Positions 27,814-36,614 of a stretch of DNA of 64,000 bases are shown in pieces. A program made the translations under genes and the position numbers. This DNA is from Pelosinus sp. IPA-1. Lineage in GTDB: Bacteria; Bacillota; Negativicutes; DSM-13327. Position 1 is the first letter of the stretch; every line of letters starts with the position of its first letter. Location of the stretch: contig NZ_BSVC01000005.1 in NCBI RefSeq assembly GCF_030269905.1, forward strand, positions 62,001 through 126,000. Reading direction: 5' to 3'. The notes beneath the pieces are model-generated. The model was not told where the DNA came from. It was given only the letters and a program-made list of their open reading frames with translations, and did no database searches.

Positions 27814-28974
27814 ATGTGGATGCGGTTTATTTATAACGTCATACTCCTATTTTGCCTTTTACTTTACCTACCGATTTCAATAGTTTATAGTGCTCCACCG
27901 AAGATTGAAGCCCAGGCAGCCATATTAATGGATGCCAAAACGGGCCAAATACTCTATGAGAAAAACAGTCATGCCCGAAATGCACCAGCCAGTACCACCA
28001 AAGTATTGACAGCTATCATAGCAATTGAAAGTGGTCATCTTGACGACGAGGTAAAAGTCAGCTCTCGGGCTGCTAATACAGCAGGTTCTTCTATGCATCT
28101 AAGCTCTGGTCAGATTATCTCGATGCGAGAGTTAGTTACTGGACTTTTATTACGTTCAGGAAATGATGCCGCCGTAGCCATTGCGGAACACCTCGCAGGT
28201 ACTGTCGAAGATTTCGTTACTTTAATGAATCAAAAGGCCCAACTCTTAGATGCAACAGCAAGCCATTTTGCCAATCCTCATGGACTTACTGCGCCTGGTC
28301 ATTATTCAACCGCTTTCGATTTGGCCTGGATATCTAGATACGCATTAACAAATCCAATCTTTGCTACCATTGTCAACACAAAAGAAACCAATATTGAATG
28401 GCTAGATCGCCGGGGCAAAGAGCATGATCAAAGTTTGAAAAACACCAATAAATTACTATGGTTACTAGAAGAAGCTGACGGCGTAAAAACGGGAACGACG
28501 AATCAAGCTGGGCCCTGCCTCATTGCCAGTGCCACCCGTGGCAATCAAAAATTAATTGCTGTAGTACTTCATGATCATTCTCGGTGGGTTGACTCCATGA
28601 AATTATTAAAATATGGCTTTGAGTCCTTTGACTTATATGAATTTGCCAATAAAAATGATATTTTAGGCTCAATCCCAGTCGAAGGTGGTCTTAGTCCAAC
28701 AATTGATGCAGTAGTTAGCAATATAGCTAGCCTTGTGGTGCCCTCTGCTGATTATGAACATATTACGGTCTCTGTTGATATCCCAGAAAAAATAAATGCC
28801 CCTGTGTATCAGGGGCAAAAAATCGGTGAAATTGTTTTTTTTGTCCGCCAGCAAGCAGTGAAGACTGTCGATATTGTCTCTGCCCAGACCGTTGACGAGC
28901 GCACAAATAGCAAGATATTTCTTGACTATTTACTTCGTTCCTTCCGCTTTCTTTCTAGCTGGGGAGTACTCTAA
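27814..28974 (+). CDS. dacF: D-alanyl-D-alanine carboxypeptidase, DacF/PBP5 type
   Basis: Penicillin-binding peptidase S11 that trims pentapeptides in peptidoglycan. It has 386 residues from the ATG at 27814 behind GAGGAGGATGAA. A signal peptide ends near V-Y-S-A. Catalytic motifs: S-T-T-K near residue 59, S-G-N near 114, and K-T-G-T near 225; a PBP5-type C-terminal beta domain follows. The DacF assignment (forespore/cortex) is based on similarity and the sporulating setting; DacA or DacB are alternatives. Confidence 0.88.
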   Translation: MWMRFIYNVILLFCLLLYLPISIVYSAPPKIEAQAAILMDAKTGQILYEKNSHARNAPASTTKVLTAIIAIESGHLDDEVKVSSRAANTAGSSMHLSSGQIISMRELVTGLLLRSGNDAAVAIAEHLAGTVEDFVTLMNQKAQLLDATASHFANPHGLTAPGHYSTAFDLAWISRYALTNPIFATIVNTKETNIEWLDRRGKEHDQSLKNTNKLLWLLEEADGVKTGTTNQAGPCLIASATRGNQKLIAVVLHDHSRWVDSMKLLKYGFESFDLYEFANKNDILGSIPVEGGLSPTIDAVVSNIASLVVPSADYEHITVSVDIPEKINAPVYQGQKIGEIVFFVRQQAVKTVDIVSAQTVDERTNSKIFLDYLLRSFRFLSSWGVL

Positions 28975-28977
28975 AGC

Positions 28978-29760
28978 TTATAAGGGTTTACGATAAAAAA
29001 ATGGCAAATAGTGAGCAAAGCCAATATCACGGAAATTCAATATTGCCTCCGTACCACCAACAAATAAAACCCCACCAGGTTTGAGGGCCGCTAAGAACCT
29101 TCGATATAAGCCATCTTTTGCTTCCTCAGTAAAGTAAATAACTACATTACGGCATAAAATCAGATCAAAGCCTGTTTCAAATTTATCTAATAATAAATTA
29201 TGTTTCTTAAATTCTACACGAGAGCGAATATCTTCATCAATCGTATAAGTACTACCAGATTGTTTAAAATATTTGGTAGCTCGGCCAGTTGAGATATTCT
29301 TAAATTCCGTATTCGTATAAACACCACTTTTTGCTTTTGCCAACATTTCAATATCAAGATCCGTCCCTAGAATACGATGTTTTGTATTCGGTGTTACATC
29401 CTTTAATATCATTGCTAAGGAATAAGGTTCCGCACCAACAGAACAACCTGCACTCCAAATATTAAGTTTCGGGCTTTGAGCTAACAAATCTGGAAGCACC
29501 TTGGTCTCTAGCTCGGAAAACTTCTCTGGTGTACGAAAAAATTCTGTAACATTAATTGTCATATAGTCAACGAACTCTTTGTACATCTTTGTATCTTTAT
29601 CCAATAAATTAAAAAAATCTACATAAGTATTAGCTCCGTAGCGAGTCATTAAATTGTTAATTCGACGCTGCATTTGAGCTGGTTTATAATCATTTAAATT
29701 AATGCTAGATTTAGCATTAAATTTTTGTTTAAACAATTCCCAATCCTTTTCATCTACCAC
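28978..29760 (-). CDS. cheR: CheR chemoreceptor methyltransferase
   Basis: The product has 260 residues and methylates glutamates of chemoreceptors using SAM. Marks: N-V-T-E-F-F-R at the N-terminal/catalytic junction, I-W-S-A-G-C-S-V-G-A-E-P-Y-S (SAM loop) near residue 105, and L-I-L-C-R-N-V-V-I-Y-F near 200. It stands alone, away from other che genes, and is convergent with dacF with only three bases between the stops. An AAT microsatellite lies about 125 bases upstream. Confidence 0.93.
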   Translation of the reverse strand: MVDEKDWELFKQKFNAKSSINLNDYKPAQMQRRINNLMTRYGANTYVDFFNLLDKDTKMYKEFVDYMTINVTEFFRTPEKFSELETKVLPDLLAQSPKLNIWSAGCSVGAEPYSLAMILKDVTPNTKHRILGTDLDIEMLAKAKSGVYTNTEFKNISTGRATKYFKQSGSTYTIDEDIRSRVEFKKHNLLLDKFETGFDLILCRNVVIYFTEEAKDGLYRRFLAALKPGGVLFVGGTEAILNFRDIGFAHYLPFFYRKPL

Positions 29761-29886
29761 GACAACACCTCCACTAGTTTTTAAGTATATTCGACATATT
29801 CTATTAATTTCCTACTATATAAAACGAAAAGACTTTTACTTTGAACTTAAGTGTCCGTTAATAGAAAGTTTTATCACGTAATAACC

Positions 29887-29930
<44 letters not shown>

Positions 29931-29961
29931 GAGACACCCTCCCTTATTGCGAGTGTGTCTC
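29931..29961 (-). terminator. Terminator of alr
   Basis: Stem GAGACACCCTC / GAGTGTGTCTC with one mismatch. On the minus strand it is followed by the ATT repeats; T4 follows on the plus strand. Confidence 0.75.
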
Positions 29962-30012
29962 TTTTGCTAGCCAATTAGAATCAATTATAGAAATGGTATA
30001 TATTAAAAAACC

Positions 30013-31122
30013 TCATTCCGCATAGATCCTAGGCACCCTATTTCCTAACATACATACAACTTCATAGTTAATGGTCCCAATCTTTTCTGCTACTTCTTCC
30101 ACCGGCAACGAGGCCCCACCAAACAAAAGTACTTCATCACCAATCTTGGCGCCAGGAATGTTACTCACATCTATCATACACTGGTCCATACATACCCGCC
30201 CCACTAATGGTGCCCTATAGCCATGTACCAAGACCTCCGCCTTATTGGCTAATAAACGGGACCAACCATCCGCATAACCCAAGGGTAACGTTGCTATACG
30301 ACTTGCCTTTGGCGTAAAGTAAGTTCTTCCATAACTTATCGAAGTTTGCGGTAGTACATCCTTTATAAATCCTATTTGGGTCTTGAATTTCATGGCAGGT
30401 CTAAGCTCAACGGTTTTTTTCACCTCATCAGAAGGCCATAACCCATATAGAATGATACCTGGCCTTACCATATCGAGATGCATCCCAGGCAATTCTAATA
30501 AGGCTGCACTATTTGCAATATGTCGGATTGGTATATTAATGTTGTGCCCTTTAATATATTCAATACCTTCCATAAATTTATCATACTGTTGAAAAGTAAA
30601 TGTCTTATCTAGACTATCTGAATCCGCAAAATGTGAATATACACCTTCAATTTCAATGCCGGGCAAAGTAGCTACCGCCGCCGCAAATGCTCCTGCTTCT
30701 TGAGGTGGTATGCCAACTCTCGCCATTCCGGTATCAATTTTGATATGTACCTTTATTGTTTTACCTAGAGCTACAGCAGCTCCAGATAGAGCCTGAGCAG
30801 TATCTAAAGAAAATATAGTTTGGGTAATATCATGCTCTGCCACTAATCTAGATTGATAAGTAGGTGTATATCCTAATACTAAAATCGGGACCTGGATTCC
30901 GGCCCTTCTTAATTCAATCGCTTCCGCCACAATGGCTACCGCCAGCCTATCAGCACCTGCCTGTAATGCTGTTTTTGCCACCGCTATTGCCCCATGTCCA
31001 TACGCATCCGCTTTAACAACTGCACAAACCTTTGCATTTCTTGTAGTGACTGCTCTGATTTGTTTTACATTGTGCGCAATTGCTGATAAATCAATTTCTG
31101 CCCAAACTGCCCTTTCACTCAT
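30013..31122 (-). CDS. alr: Alanine racemase
   Basis: PLP enzyme making D-alanine for peptidoglycan; 369 residues, full length. PLP lysine motif V-V-K-A-D-A-Y-G-H-G near residue 38, and the catalytic tyrosine region S-Y-G-R-T-Y-F and G-R-V-C-M-D-Q in the C-terminal half. In spore formers an alanine racemase may also suppress L-alanine germination. It has its own terminator and no operon partner. Confidence 0.95.
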   Translation of the reverse strand: MSERAVWAEIDLSAIAHNVKQIRAVTTRNAKVCAVVKADAYGHGAIAVAKTALQAGADRLAVAIVAEAIELRRAGIQVPILVLGYTPTYQSRLVAEHDITQTIFSLDTAQALSGAAVALGKTIKVHIKIDTGMARVGIPPQEAGAFAAAVATLPGIEIEGVYSHFADSDSLDKTFTFQQYDKFMEGIEYIKGHNINIPIRHIANSAALLELPGMHLDMVRPGIILYGLWPSDEVKKTVELRPAMKFKTQIGFIKDVLPQTSISYGRTYFTPKASRIATLPLGYADGWSRLLANKAEVLVHGYRAPLVGRVCMDQCMIDVSNIPGAKIGDEVLLFGGASLPVEEVAEKIGTINYEVVCMLGNRVPRIYAE

Positions 31123-31268
31123 GTATAGACCCTCCTGTTCACCTAAGAAAAAACAGACGACAAAGGAACCTTCATTCTACTCGCCTCTTGCCGACTTTAT
31201 CTTTTACATTGCTAATAAAAACTATACTACTCCCAAGAAGCAGAATTGGCAACATTATTTTAAAGAAA

Positions 31269-31294
31269 AGGACTTGGCATATTCGCCAAGTCCT
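31269..31294 (-). terminator. Terminator of the hypA-hypB-spo0E-like operon
   Basis: Perfect stem AGGACTTGGC / GCCAAGTCCT followed on the minus strand by TTTTCTTT. Confidence 0.85.
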
Positions 31295-31311
31295 CAAAAT
31301 CACCTGTATTC

Positions 31312-31479
31312 TTATTGTTGATTTTTTGCTTTCTCAAATTCTACTATTAACTGATCTAACTCTATACTTACAGCTGCAACTTCCTGGTCAATTAAGTTAC
31401 CTGATTTTTTGTCTACTAGTTCGTGAAGATGCACACGCACCCTCTCAATCTCCTGCGCCAATTTATGCAAATTAGACAT
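31312..31479 (-). CDS. Spo0E-like aspartyl-phosphate phosphatase, 55 residues
   Basis: The frame M-S-N-L-H-K-L-A-Q-E-I-E-R-V-R starts at an ATG eight bases after AAGGAG and overlaps the 3' end of hypB. The family motif is visible: E-I-E-x-x-R-x-x-L-x-x-L at the N-terminus and V-S-I-E-L-D-Q-L-I-V-E-F near the end, two helices, with length typical for Spo0E proteins (50-85). Spo0E dephosphorylates Spo0A-P and delays sporulation. Coupling to hydrogenase maturation genes is unusual. A terminator follows it directly. Confidence 0.85.
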   Translation of the reverse strand: MSNLHKLAQEIERVRVHLHELVDKKSGNLIDQEVAAVSIELDQLIVEFEKAKNQQ

Positions 31480-32146
31480 TACTAGCTCTCCTTGCCCGCT
31501 TCATTCTTGCCTGTTCAATAAGCCAATTATACCAATCCTCTAACCCGGTACCGCTTTGGCAGGAAACCTGTAATAAGGTAACCCCCGGATGAATACTAGT
31601 AATATCCCCTACTGCACTTTGCATATCAAAATTAGTATAGGGAAGCAAATCCACCTTATTTAAAAGGACTGCACTGGCCTGCTTAAATATTAAAGGATAT
31701 TTTAAAGGCTTATCATCACCTTCAGTAATACTAAGTACAGTTACCTTAACATCTTCTCCAATATTAAATTCGGCTGGACAAACCAAATTTCCTACGTTTT
31801 CAATAACAATTACATCTAAATCTGTAAGATCAAGACAATCTAGTGCACTACGAACCATATTGGCATCTAGATGGCAGCCGCCACCTGTATTAATCTGTAC
31901 TACAGGGACACCATGTTGCTCTATACGCTCTGCATCCTTTGCTGTAAACAAATCTCCTTCAATTACAGCCATAGAGAGTTTGTTTTTCAATGCTCCAATG
32001 GTATTTTCTAGCAAAGTTGTTTTTCCGCAACCAGGTGATCCAAGCAAATTTAATACTAGGATACCAGATTCTCGGAATCGTTCCTGCAACTCGGCAGAAA
32101 TTTGATCATTTTTATCTAGAATACCTTCCATAACCTTTATTTGCAT
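31472..32146 (-). CDS. hypB: HypB, hydrogenase nickel-incorporation GTPase
   Basis: The 224-residue SIMIBI GTPase supplies nickel for [NiFe] hydrogenase with HypA. Walker A is G-S-P-G-C-G-K-T-T near residue 37. The dimer metal site G-G-G-C-H-L-D-A and E-N-V-G-N-L-V-C-P are present, as is N-K-V-D-L for guanine. The N-terminal His-rich nickel store seen in some HypB is absent. It follows hypA closely and overlaps the spo0E-like gene. Confidence 0.95.
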   Translation of the reverse strand: MQIKVMEGILDKNDQISAELQERFRESGILVLNLLGSPGCGKTTLLENTIGALKNKLSMAVIEGDLFTAKDAERIEQHGVPVVQINTGGGCHLDANMVRSALDCLDLTDLDVIVIENVGNLVCPAEFNIGEDVKVTVLSITEGDDKPLKYPLIFKQASAVLLNKVDLLPYTNFDMQSAVGDITSIHPGVTLLQVSCQSGTGLEDWYNWLIEQARMKRARRASNV

Positions 32147-32147
32147 T

Positions 32148-32489
32148 TTATTCTACCTCCAGGTAATCAACTGCTAGTTCGCGTCCAGATACCACTGTCA
32201 CATTAGCAGAGTGACAATGGGGACACAAAAATGAATAGCGCTCTACTGTAAACTGTTTCTCACAACTGCTACATTCTCCAACAAGAGGTACAATTGTAAT
32301 ATCTATTTTTGCGCCGTCAGCTATTGTACCAGCAGATAAAGCAGCAAATCCAAACGTGAGAGATTCAGGCTCAACTTGCGTCATCTGTCCAATGAGTAGC
32401 TTAATGTAAGTTACCTTCACCGCACTATGTTCTGTGGCCGTTTTTAGTACGATGTCCAGTATTCCTTGCGCAATGGACATTTCATGCAT
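32148..32489 (-). CDS. hypA: HypA, nickel metallochaperone
   Basis: I start it at the ATG at 32489, because nickel binding needs the N-terminal M-H-E (seen as M-H-E-M-S-I-A-Q), and GGAG precedes it. The product has 113 residues. The zinc site has two C-x2-C pairs (C-S-S-C and C-P-H-C). It is the first gene of the operon with hypB. No hydrogenase structural genes lie in this window. Confidence 0.95.
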   Translation of the reverse strand: MHEMSIAQGILDIVLKTATEHSAVKVTYIKLLIGQMTQVEPESLTFGFAALSAGTIADGAKIDITIVPLVGECSSCEKQFTVERYSFLCPHCHSANVTVVSGRELAVDYLEVE

Positions 32490-32620
32490 AGGCCTCACTC
32501 CATATTACCATTTTCATACAATGATTTCGTCGTTAAAGAATAAATTCCTGCTACAACAGCAAGTTCCGTCTTTCACATTTCCTTAACGAATTTTTGGAAC
32601 TATTTACATAAGATAAACTA

Positions 32621-32650
32621 GAATAATCATTTTCTAATTTGTTGATACTA
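32621..32650 (+). promoter_or_regulatory. Likely sigma-G (forespore) promoter of the SASP gene
   Basis: GAATA at 32621-32625 fits the sigma-G -35. GATACTA at 32644-32650 fits the -10 consensus CATNNTA except for the first base, with an 18-bp spacer. It lies about 30 bases before the SASP start. SASP genes of Bacillus are sigma-G dependent. Confidence 0.55.
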
Positions 32651-32681
32651 GAATTACACCAACATAAAGGAGGTGATTATA

Positions 32682-32945
32682 TTGTCTAGAAGTAACAGAC
32701 CTGTAAACCCAGGTGCTGAAAACGCTCTTGATCGCATGAAACTAGAAGTTGCTAGCGAACTAGGTATTGCTGATCGAGTACGTTCTCAAGGCTGGAATAC
32801 TATGACTTCTGCTGATTGCGGACGCGTCGGCGGTCATATGGTTCGCAAAATGATTGAGCAATACGAATCTGGCATGAGTGGCAATACTGCTCAAGCTACT
32901 AACAGCACACTTACTGCTCAATTTGATGCTAACAAACAATCTTAA
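32682..32945 (+). CDS. Alpha/beta-type small acid-soluble spore protein
   Basis: DNA-coating spore protein, 87 residues from a TTG at 32682, which lies seven bases after AAAGGAGGTG. Family motifs: A-L-D-R-M-K-L-E-V-A-S-E-L-G-I and the second DNA-binding helix G-R-V-G-G-H-M-V-R-K-M-I-E. GPR protease cleavage would fall in the L-E-V-A segment. A cysteine sits in S-A-D-C-G-R-V, unusual for a family that mostly lacks Cys. The C-terminal tail is Asn/Thr/Gln-rich. Confidence 0.93.
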   Translation: MSRSNRPVNPGAENALDRMKLEVASELGIADRVRSQGWNTMTSADCGRVGGHMVRKMIEQYESGMSGNTAQATNSTLTAQFDANKQS

Positions 32946-32957
32946 TCTTGTATCCTA

Positions 32958-32980
32958 GGGCGGCGCAAGCCGTCCTTTAT
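32958..32980 (+). terminator. Terminator of the SASP gene
   Basis: Stem AGGGCGGC / GCCGTCCT with loop GCAA and a following TTTATTT. Confidence 0.8.
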
Positions 32981-32981
32981 T

Positions 32982-33077
32982 TACGGAATCAGAAAGTATA
33001 ACACTTCCTTGATTCCAAGTAAGAACGACTAAGGCTTCTGCCTGCGTCTGAGGACTTGGCCTAAGCCAAGTCTTTTC
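32982..33077 (-). repeat. Dispersed hairpin repeat, family B, copy 3 (inverted)
   Basis: Reverse complement of the elements at 13160 and 16675, with the same order of hairpins. It lies just downstream of the PBP gene, so it may act as its terminator (AAGACTTGGC...). Confidence 0.8.
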
Positions 33078-33087
33078 TTATTTCATC

Positions 33088-35049
33088 CTACCGTGGTTCA
33101 AAATATATCGTAATCTCTGTTCCAGATTCAACTATGGTATTCTCGGCTATACTTTGTCTTACGGCAACTCCTGTCCCTATAGGCACTATTGATAGGCCAA
33201 TTTGTGTTATTTTATCACCGGCTTCTCGTATACTCTTACCAGTGACATTTGGCACCACAACTTTTCCTGGAGGTGCTTTAATCTCTGTTGACACATCTCT
33301 CACAGGCTGAGGGGGTTCTTTAGGGCTAGGTACTTGATATGTAATTTGAGGATAGATAGCAAGATGCCGCATAATCTGCCCTAAGATTTCACCTGCTATT
33401 GGTGCTGCAATTTCACCGCCATAATAAACACCTTGCGGATCATCAAGGACAACTAAAACAGCAACCTGAGGATCTTCAACTGGTCCGAAGCCAACAAAGG
33501 AAGCCACATAACGTCCTGCGGAATAACCACTGCCATTATCCTGCAGTTTTTCTGCAGTCCCTGTTTTTCCAGCAAAACGATAGCCTTTTACGAAAGCTTT
33601 CTTACCGCCACCTTCTGATACTACTTTCTCCATTAATCCGGTAAGTATCCTTGCTGTTTCAGGAGTAATCGCTTGGCGAACGGTTTGAGTTGTTACCTCC
33701 TGATCAATAGAACCATCCGCATTGCGAATTTCTTTTATAATATGAGGTTTTAATAGAACGCCTTCATTGGCAATAGCTGATACAGCGGTAATAAGCTGTA
33801 ATGGCGTGACTGCAATACTTTGTCCAATAGACATCGTTGCCACATCAGAATCCCGCATATCCTTTGGATCAAATAGTAAGCCTTCCTCTTCTCCAGGTAA
33901 TTCAATACCTGTTGCTTTGCCAAAGCCAAATAGCTTAGCATATTCTGTCAGCTTATAAGCTCCTAATCTCATACCAATTTGCACAAAACAAGTATTAATA
34001 GATTGTTCTATAACCGTAACAAAGGAAATATTACCATAGCTTTCGCCACTCCAATTCTGTATGCGACGCCCGGATACTTCCACAAACCCGGCATCCGTAA
34101 ATCGCTCTTCTGGGGTTAATTTGCCTTCCTGCAAAGCGGCCGCTGAAACAATACTTTTAAATGTGGAGCCTGGCTCATAGTTATATGCTACCGCTCTATT
34201 TTTCCACTCTTGATCACTGTACTTGTAAAACTGGTTCGGATTATAGGTTGGACGATTCGCCATCGCCAATATTTCTCCAGTATGAGGATTCATAACAATT
34301 ACGGTGGCTCCACGCGGTTTATTCGCGATCATTGCTTTATCCAAACTTTGCTCAACAATAAACTGGATCGCACTATCTAAGGTAAGATATACATTTTTCC
34401 CTTGCTTCGGAGGGGTAAAGGTGAAAATCGACTTAAAAATAGGAGTACCTCGACTGTCTGTATCTACTGAGTGCTCGGTTGATTTCCCTTTAATAACGTT
34501 ATCTAAGGCCATTTCCATGCCATCAAGACCAATGTCATCCGTGCCAACAAATCCCAAAACTTGGGCGGCTAAATTGTCGTTGGGATAATAGCGCTTACTT
34601 TCTTCTAAAAAAACCAATCCCTTAATATCCGCCTCTTTGATTACTGCTTGTATCTTCTGCGCCACAACTGGTTCAATCATACGTTTGATCCAAATGAACC
34701 GTCCACCTGTCGTTAATTTTTCCCGTAGGTCTACAGGATTCATCTCCAGAAGGGTAGACAACAGAGACACAATTGCATCTGGATCTTTAATCTCTGAAGG
34801 ATCGGCATATAAGGATTTCGTTAGACTGCTGATAGCTAATTCCCGCCCATTTCTATCGTAAATAGTCCCTCTCGGCGACTGCAGCACTTTACTCTCCTTT
34901 ACTTGCATCGCCATCTTTGCTGTCATACGCTCACCATTAACAAATTGCAACCACCCAATGCGTCCAAGCAAAATAAGGACCATTCCTAGTAATACACTTA
35001 AAAATATAACCATACGCCGCTGTAAGACCACAACGTTTTTTTCTGCCAT
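33088..35049 (-). CDS. Class B penicillin-binding protein with PASTA domain (SpoVD/FtsI type)
   Basis: Peptidoglycan transpeptidase of 653 residues. It has a cytoplasmic start, one TM helix about 12-33, a PBP dimerisation domain (S-P-R-G-T-I-Y-D-R-N-G-R-E-L-A), and a transpeptidase domain with S-T-F-K near 296, S-I-N near 350, and K-T-G-T near 496. One C-terminal PASTA domain (V-P-N-V-T-G-K-S) follows. It could be SpoVD (spore cortex) or the division enzyme FtsI/PBP2B; the isolated position, away from a dcw cluster, leans towards SpoVD, but this is not decided. Confidence 0.88.
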   Translation of the reverse strand: MAEKNVVVLQRRMVIFLSVLLGMVLILLGRIGWLQFVNGERMTAKMAMQVKESKVLQSPRGTIYDRNGRELAISSLTKSLYADPSEIKDPDAIVSLLSTLLEMNPVDLREKLTTGGRFIWIKRMIEPVVAQKIQAVIKEADIKGLVFLEESKRYYPNDNLAAQVLGFVGTDDIGLDGMEMALDNVIKGKSTEHSVDTDSRGTPIFKSIFTFTPPKQGKNVYLTLDSAIQFIVEQSLDKAMIANKPRGATVIVMNPHTGEILAMANRPTYNPNQFYKYSDQEWKNRAVAYNYEPGSTFKSIVSAAALQEGKLTPEERFTDAGFVEVSGRRIQNWSGESYGNISFVTVIEQSINTCFVQIGMRLGAYKLTEYAKLFGFGKATGIELPGEEEGLLFDPKDMRDSDVATMSIGQSIAVTPLQLITAVSAIANEGVLLKPHIIKEIRNADGSIDQEVTTQTVRQAITPETARILTGLMEKVVSEGGGKKAFVKGYRFAGKTGTAEKLQDNGSGYSAGRYVASFVGFGPVEDPQVAVLVVLDDPQGVYYGGEIAAPIAGEILGQIMRHLAIYPQITYQVPSPKEPPQPVRDVSTEIKAPPGKVVVPNVTGKSIREAGDKITQIGLSIVPIGTGVAVRQSIAENTIVESGTEITIYFEPR

Positions 35050-35150
35050 ACAAAATCAACCCTTCCCAAAAACACAATACTGCAACGACTAACTATTCGT
35101 CCCAACTAGCGAATTTCCCTGCCAAAAAGCAGTTTGCATTTTCAAAAGAA

Positions 35151-35175
35151 AAAACACCCGGCAAAGGGTGTTTTC
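35151..35175 (-). terminator. Terminator of ald
   Basis: Stem AAAACACCC / GGGTGTTTT followed on the minus strand by a T-rich run. Confidence 0.8.
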
Positions 35176-35190
35176 TTATAATTATTTATT

Positions 35191-36309
35191 TTATGCCAGT
35201 ATTTCTGTTACTGGAGTATATGGCAAGTTTTGATCATCAGCTACAGCCTTGAATGTCACTTTCCCGAGATAAACATTAAGACCTCTTGCTAATCCGGCAT
35301 CATCAATAAGAGCCTGCTTCCAGCCTTTATTGGCAATCTGTAAAGCATATGGCAAAGTTGAATTCGTCAAAGCCAAGGTAGAAGTACGAGCCACTGCACC
35401 AGGCATATTGGCTACAGAATAATGTACTACACCATGTTTCGTATAAGTCGGTTCACTATGAGTTGTAATACGGTCTATGGTTTCTACAGAGCCACCTTGA
35501 TCGATGGCTACATCGACAATCACGGAACCAGCTTCCATAGTTTTAACCATTTCTTCACTTACCAACTTAGGAGCCTTAGCACCAGGAACCAGAACAGCAC
35601 CTACCAAAAGATCCGCTTGTTTAACCCATTTGGCAATATTATAGCTGTTAGACATTACAGTTGTAACTCTACCGCCAAAAACATCATCAAGGTAAGCAAG
35701 ACGATCAGTCGATTTATCAAGAACAGTAACACGAGCTCCCATACCAACTGCCATCTTAGCTGCATTGGTACCTACAGTACCGCCACCAACAATAACGACT
35801 TGACCAGACTCAACTCCAGGTACACCGCCTAAGAGAATGCCTTTGCCACCCCAAGGTTTTTCTAAGAATTGTGCACCAATTTGTACAGCCATACGACCAG
35901 CCACTTCACTCATCGGTGATAATAAAGGCAAGGTGTTATTGCGGCCTACAATAGTTTCATAAGCAATACCAATTACTTTTTTCTCTAACATTGCTTTCGT
36001 CAATTCAGGTTCTGGTGCTAAATGCAAATAGGTAAATAAAATTTGTCCTTCATGGAATAAATCATATTCAGGAGCTAAAGGCTCTTTTACTTTAATAATC
36101 ATTTCGGAGGAGTCAAACAATTCTTTCTTATCAGCAATCACTTTAGCCCCTACTTGGGTATAACTTTCATCGGAAAAGCCACTGCCTACACCTGCACTTT
36201 TCTCAACAAGCACAGTATGCCCAGCTCTACAAAGATCTTCTGCTCCCGCCGGTGTCAATCCAACACGGTTTTCATTGTTCTTAATTTCTTTAACTACGCC
36301 AATAATCAT
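35191..36309 (-). CDS. ald: Alanine dehydrogenase
   Basis: NAD-dependent conversion of L-alanine to pyruvate and ammonia. The product is 372 residues from the ATG at 36309 behind GGGGGA; the longer frame to 36366 has no ribosome-binding site. Marks: [16 protein letters not shown] at the N-terminus, the catalytic-site stretch V-K-V-K-E-P, Y-L-H-L-A, and the Rossmann loop V-I-V-G-G-G-T-V-G near 170. A sigma-54-type promoter lies upstream and a sigma-54 activator gene is next door, so it is probably induced by an amino acid. Confidence 0.96.
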   Translation of the reverse strand: MIIGVVKEIKNNENRVGLTPAGAEDLCRAGHTVLVEKSAGVGSGFSDESYTQVGAKVIADKKELFDSSEMIIKVKEPLAPEYDLFHEGQILFTYLHLAPEPELTKAMLEKKVIGIAYETIVGRNNTLPLLSPMSEVAGRMAVQIGAQFLEKPWGGKGILLGGVPGVESGQVVIVGGGTVGTNAAKMAVGMGARVTVLDKSTDRLAYLDDVFGGRVTTVMSNSYNIAKWVKQADLLVGAVLVPGAKAPKLVSEEMVKTMEAGSVIVDVAIDQGGSVETIDRITTHSEPTYTKHGVVHYSVANMPGAVARTSTLALTNSTLPYALQIANKGWKQALIDDAGLARGLNVYLGKVTFKAVADDQNLPYTPVTEILA

Positions 36310-36391
36310 TGTAAGTCCCCCTATTTTTTTCGTTTTGTAATTACAGTAATATATATAACGATGCAATTAGCATTGTTATCTTATACCATAT

Positions 36392-36407
36392 TGCAAAAAA
36401 CATGCCA
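36392..36407 (-). promoter_or_regulatory. Sigma-54 (RpoN) promoter of ald
   Basis: On the minus strand TGGCATGTTTTTTGCA. GG (-24) and GC (-12) are separated by exactly 10 bases as sigma-54 requires, and the match to TGGCACG-N4-TTGCA is close. It lies 83 bases before the ald start. Confidence 0.85.
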
Positions 36408-36531
36408 ATTAATAAAAAAATAGTGATTTACATTTTTTTTGGTATGGTCCAAGGATTGCTTACTTACAACGACAGCCTACTATGCTTCAAAAAGTAATAA
36501 GCCTGCTTTTTTATCCTTCATTGGAGCAACT

Positions 36532-36582
36532 TGTAAACTTTAGTTTCCACAATGCATTCCACTGTTACGAAAAGTTTCCACA
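36532..36582. promoter_or_regulatory. Two putative activator sites (UAS) upstream of the ald promoter
   Basis: TGTAAACTTTAGTTTCCACA at 36532-36551 and TGTTACGAAAAGTTTCCACA at 36563-36582. Both have TGT-N14-ACA and share AGTTTCCACA. They are 31 bp apart (three helical turns) and about 140-190 bp upstream of the sigma-54 promoter, a normal enhancer position. Confidence 0.6.
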
Positions 36583-36614
36583 AACAGAAAAACGTCTGTC
36601 ACATATCTTGTTAT

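Noticed and set aside
36445-36460. A second sigma-54-like site on the plus strand (TGGTCCAAGGATTGCT)
   Set aside because: The GG-GC spacing fits, but it points away from ald with no plus-strand gene downstream, and the match to the -24 box is weaker.
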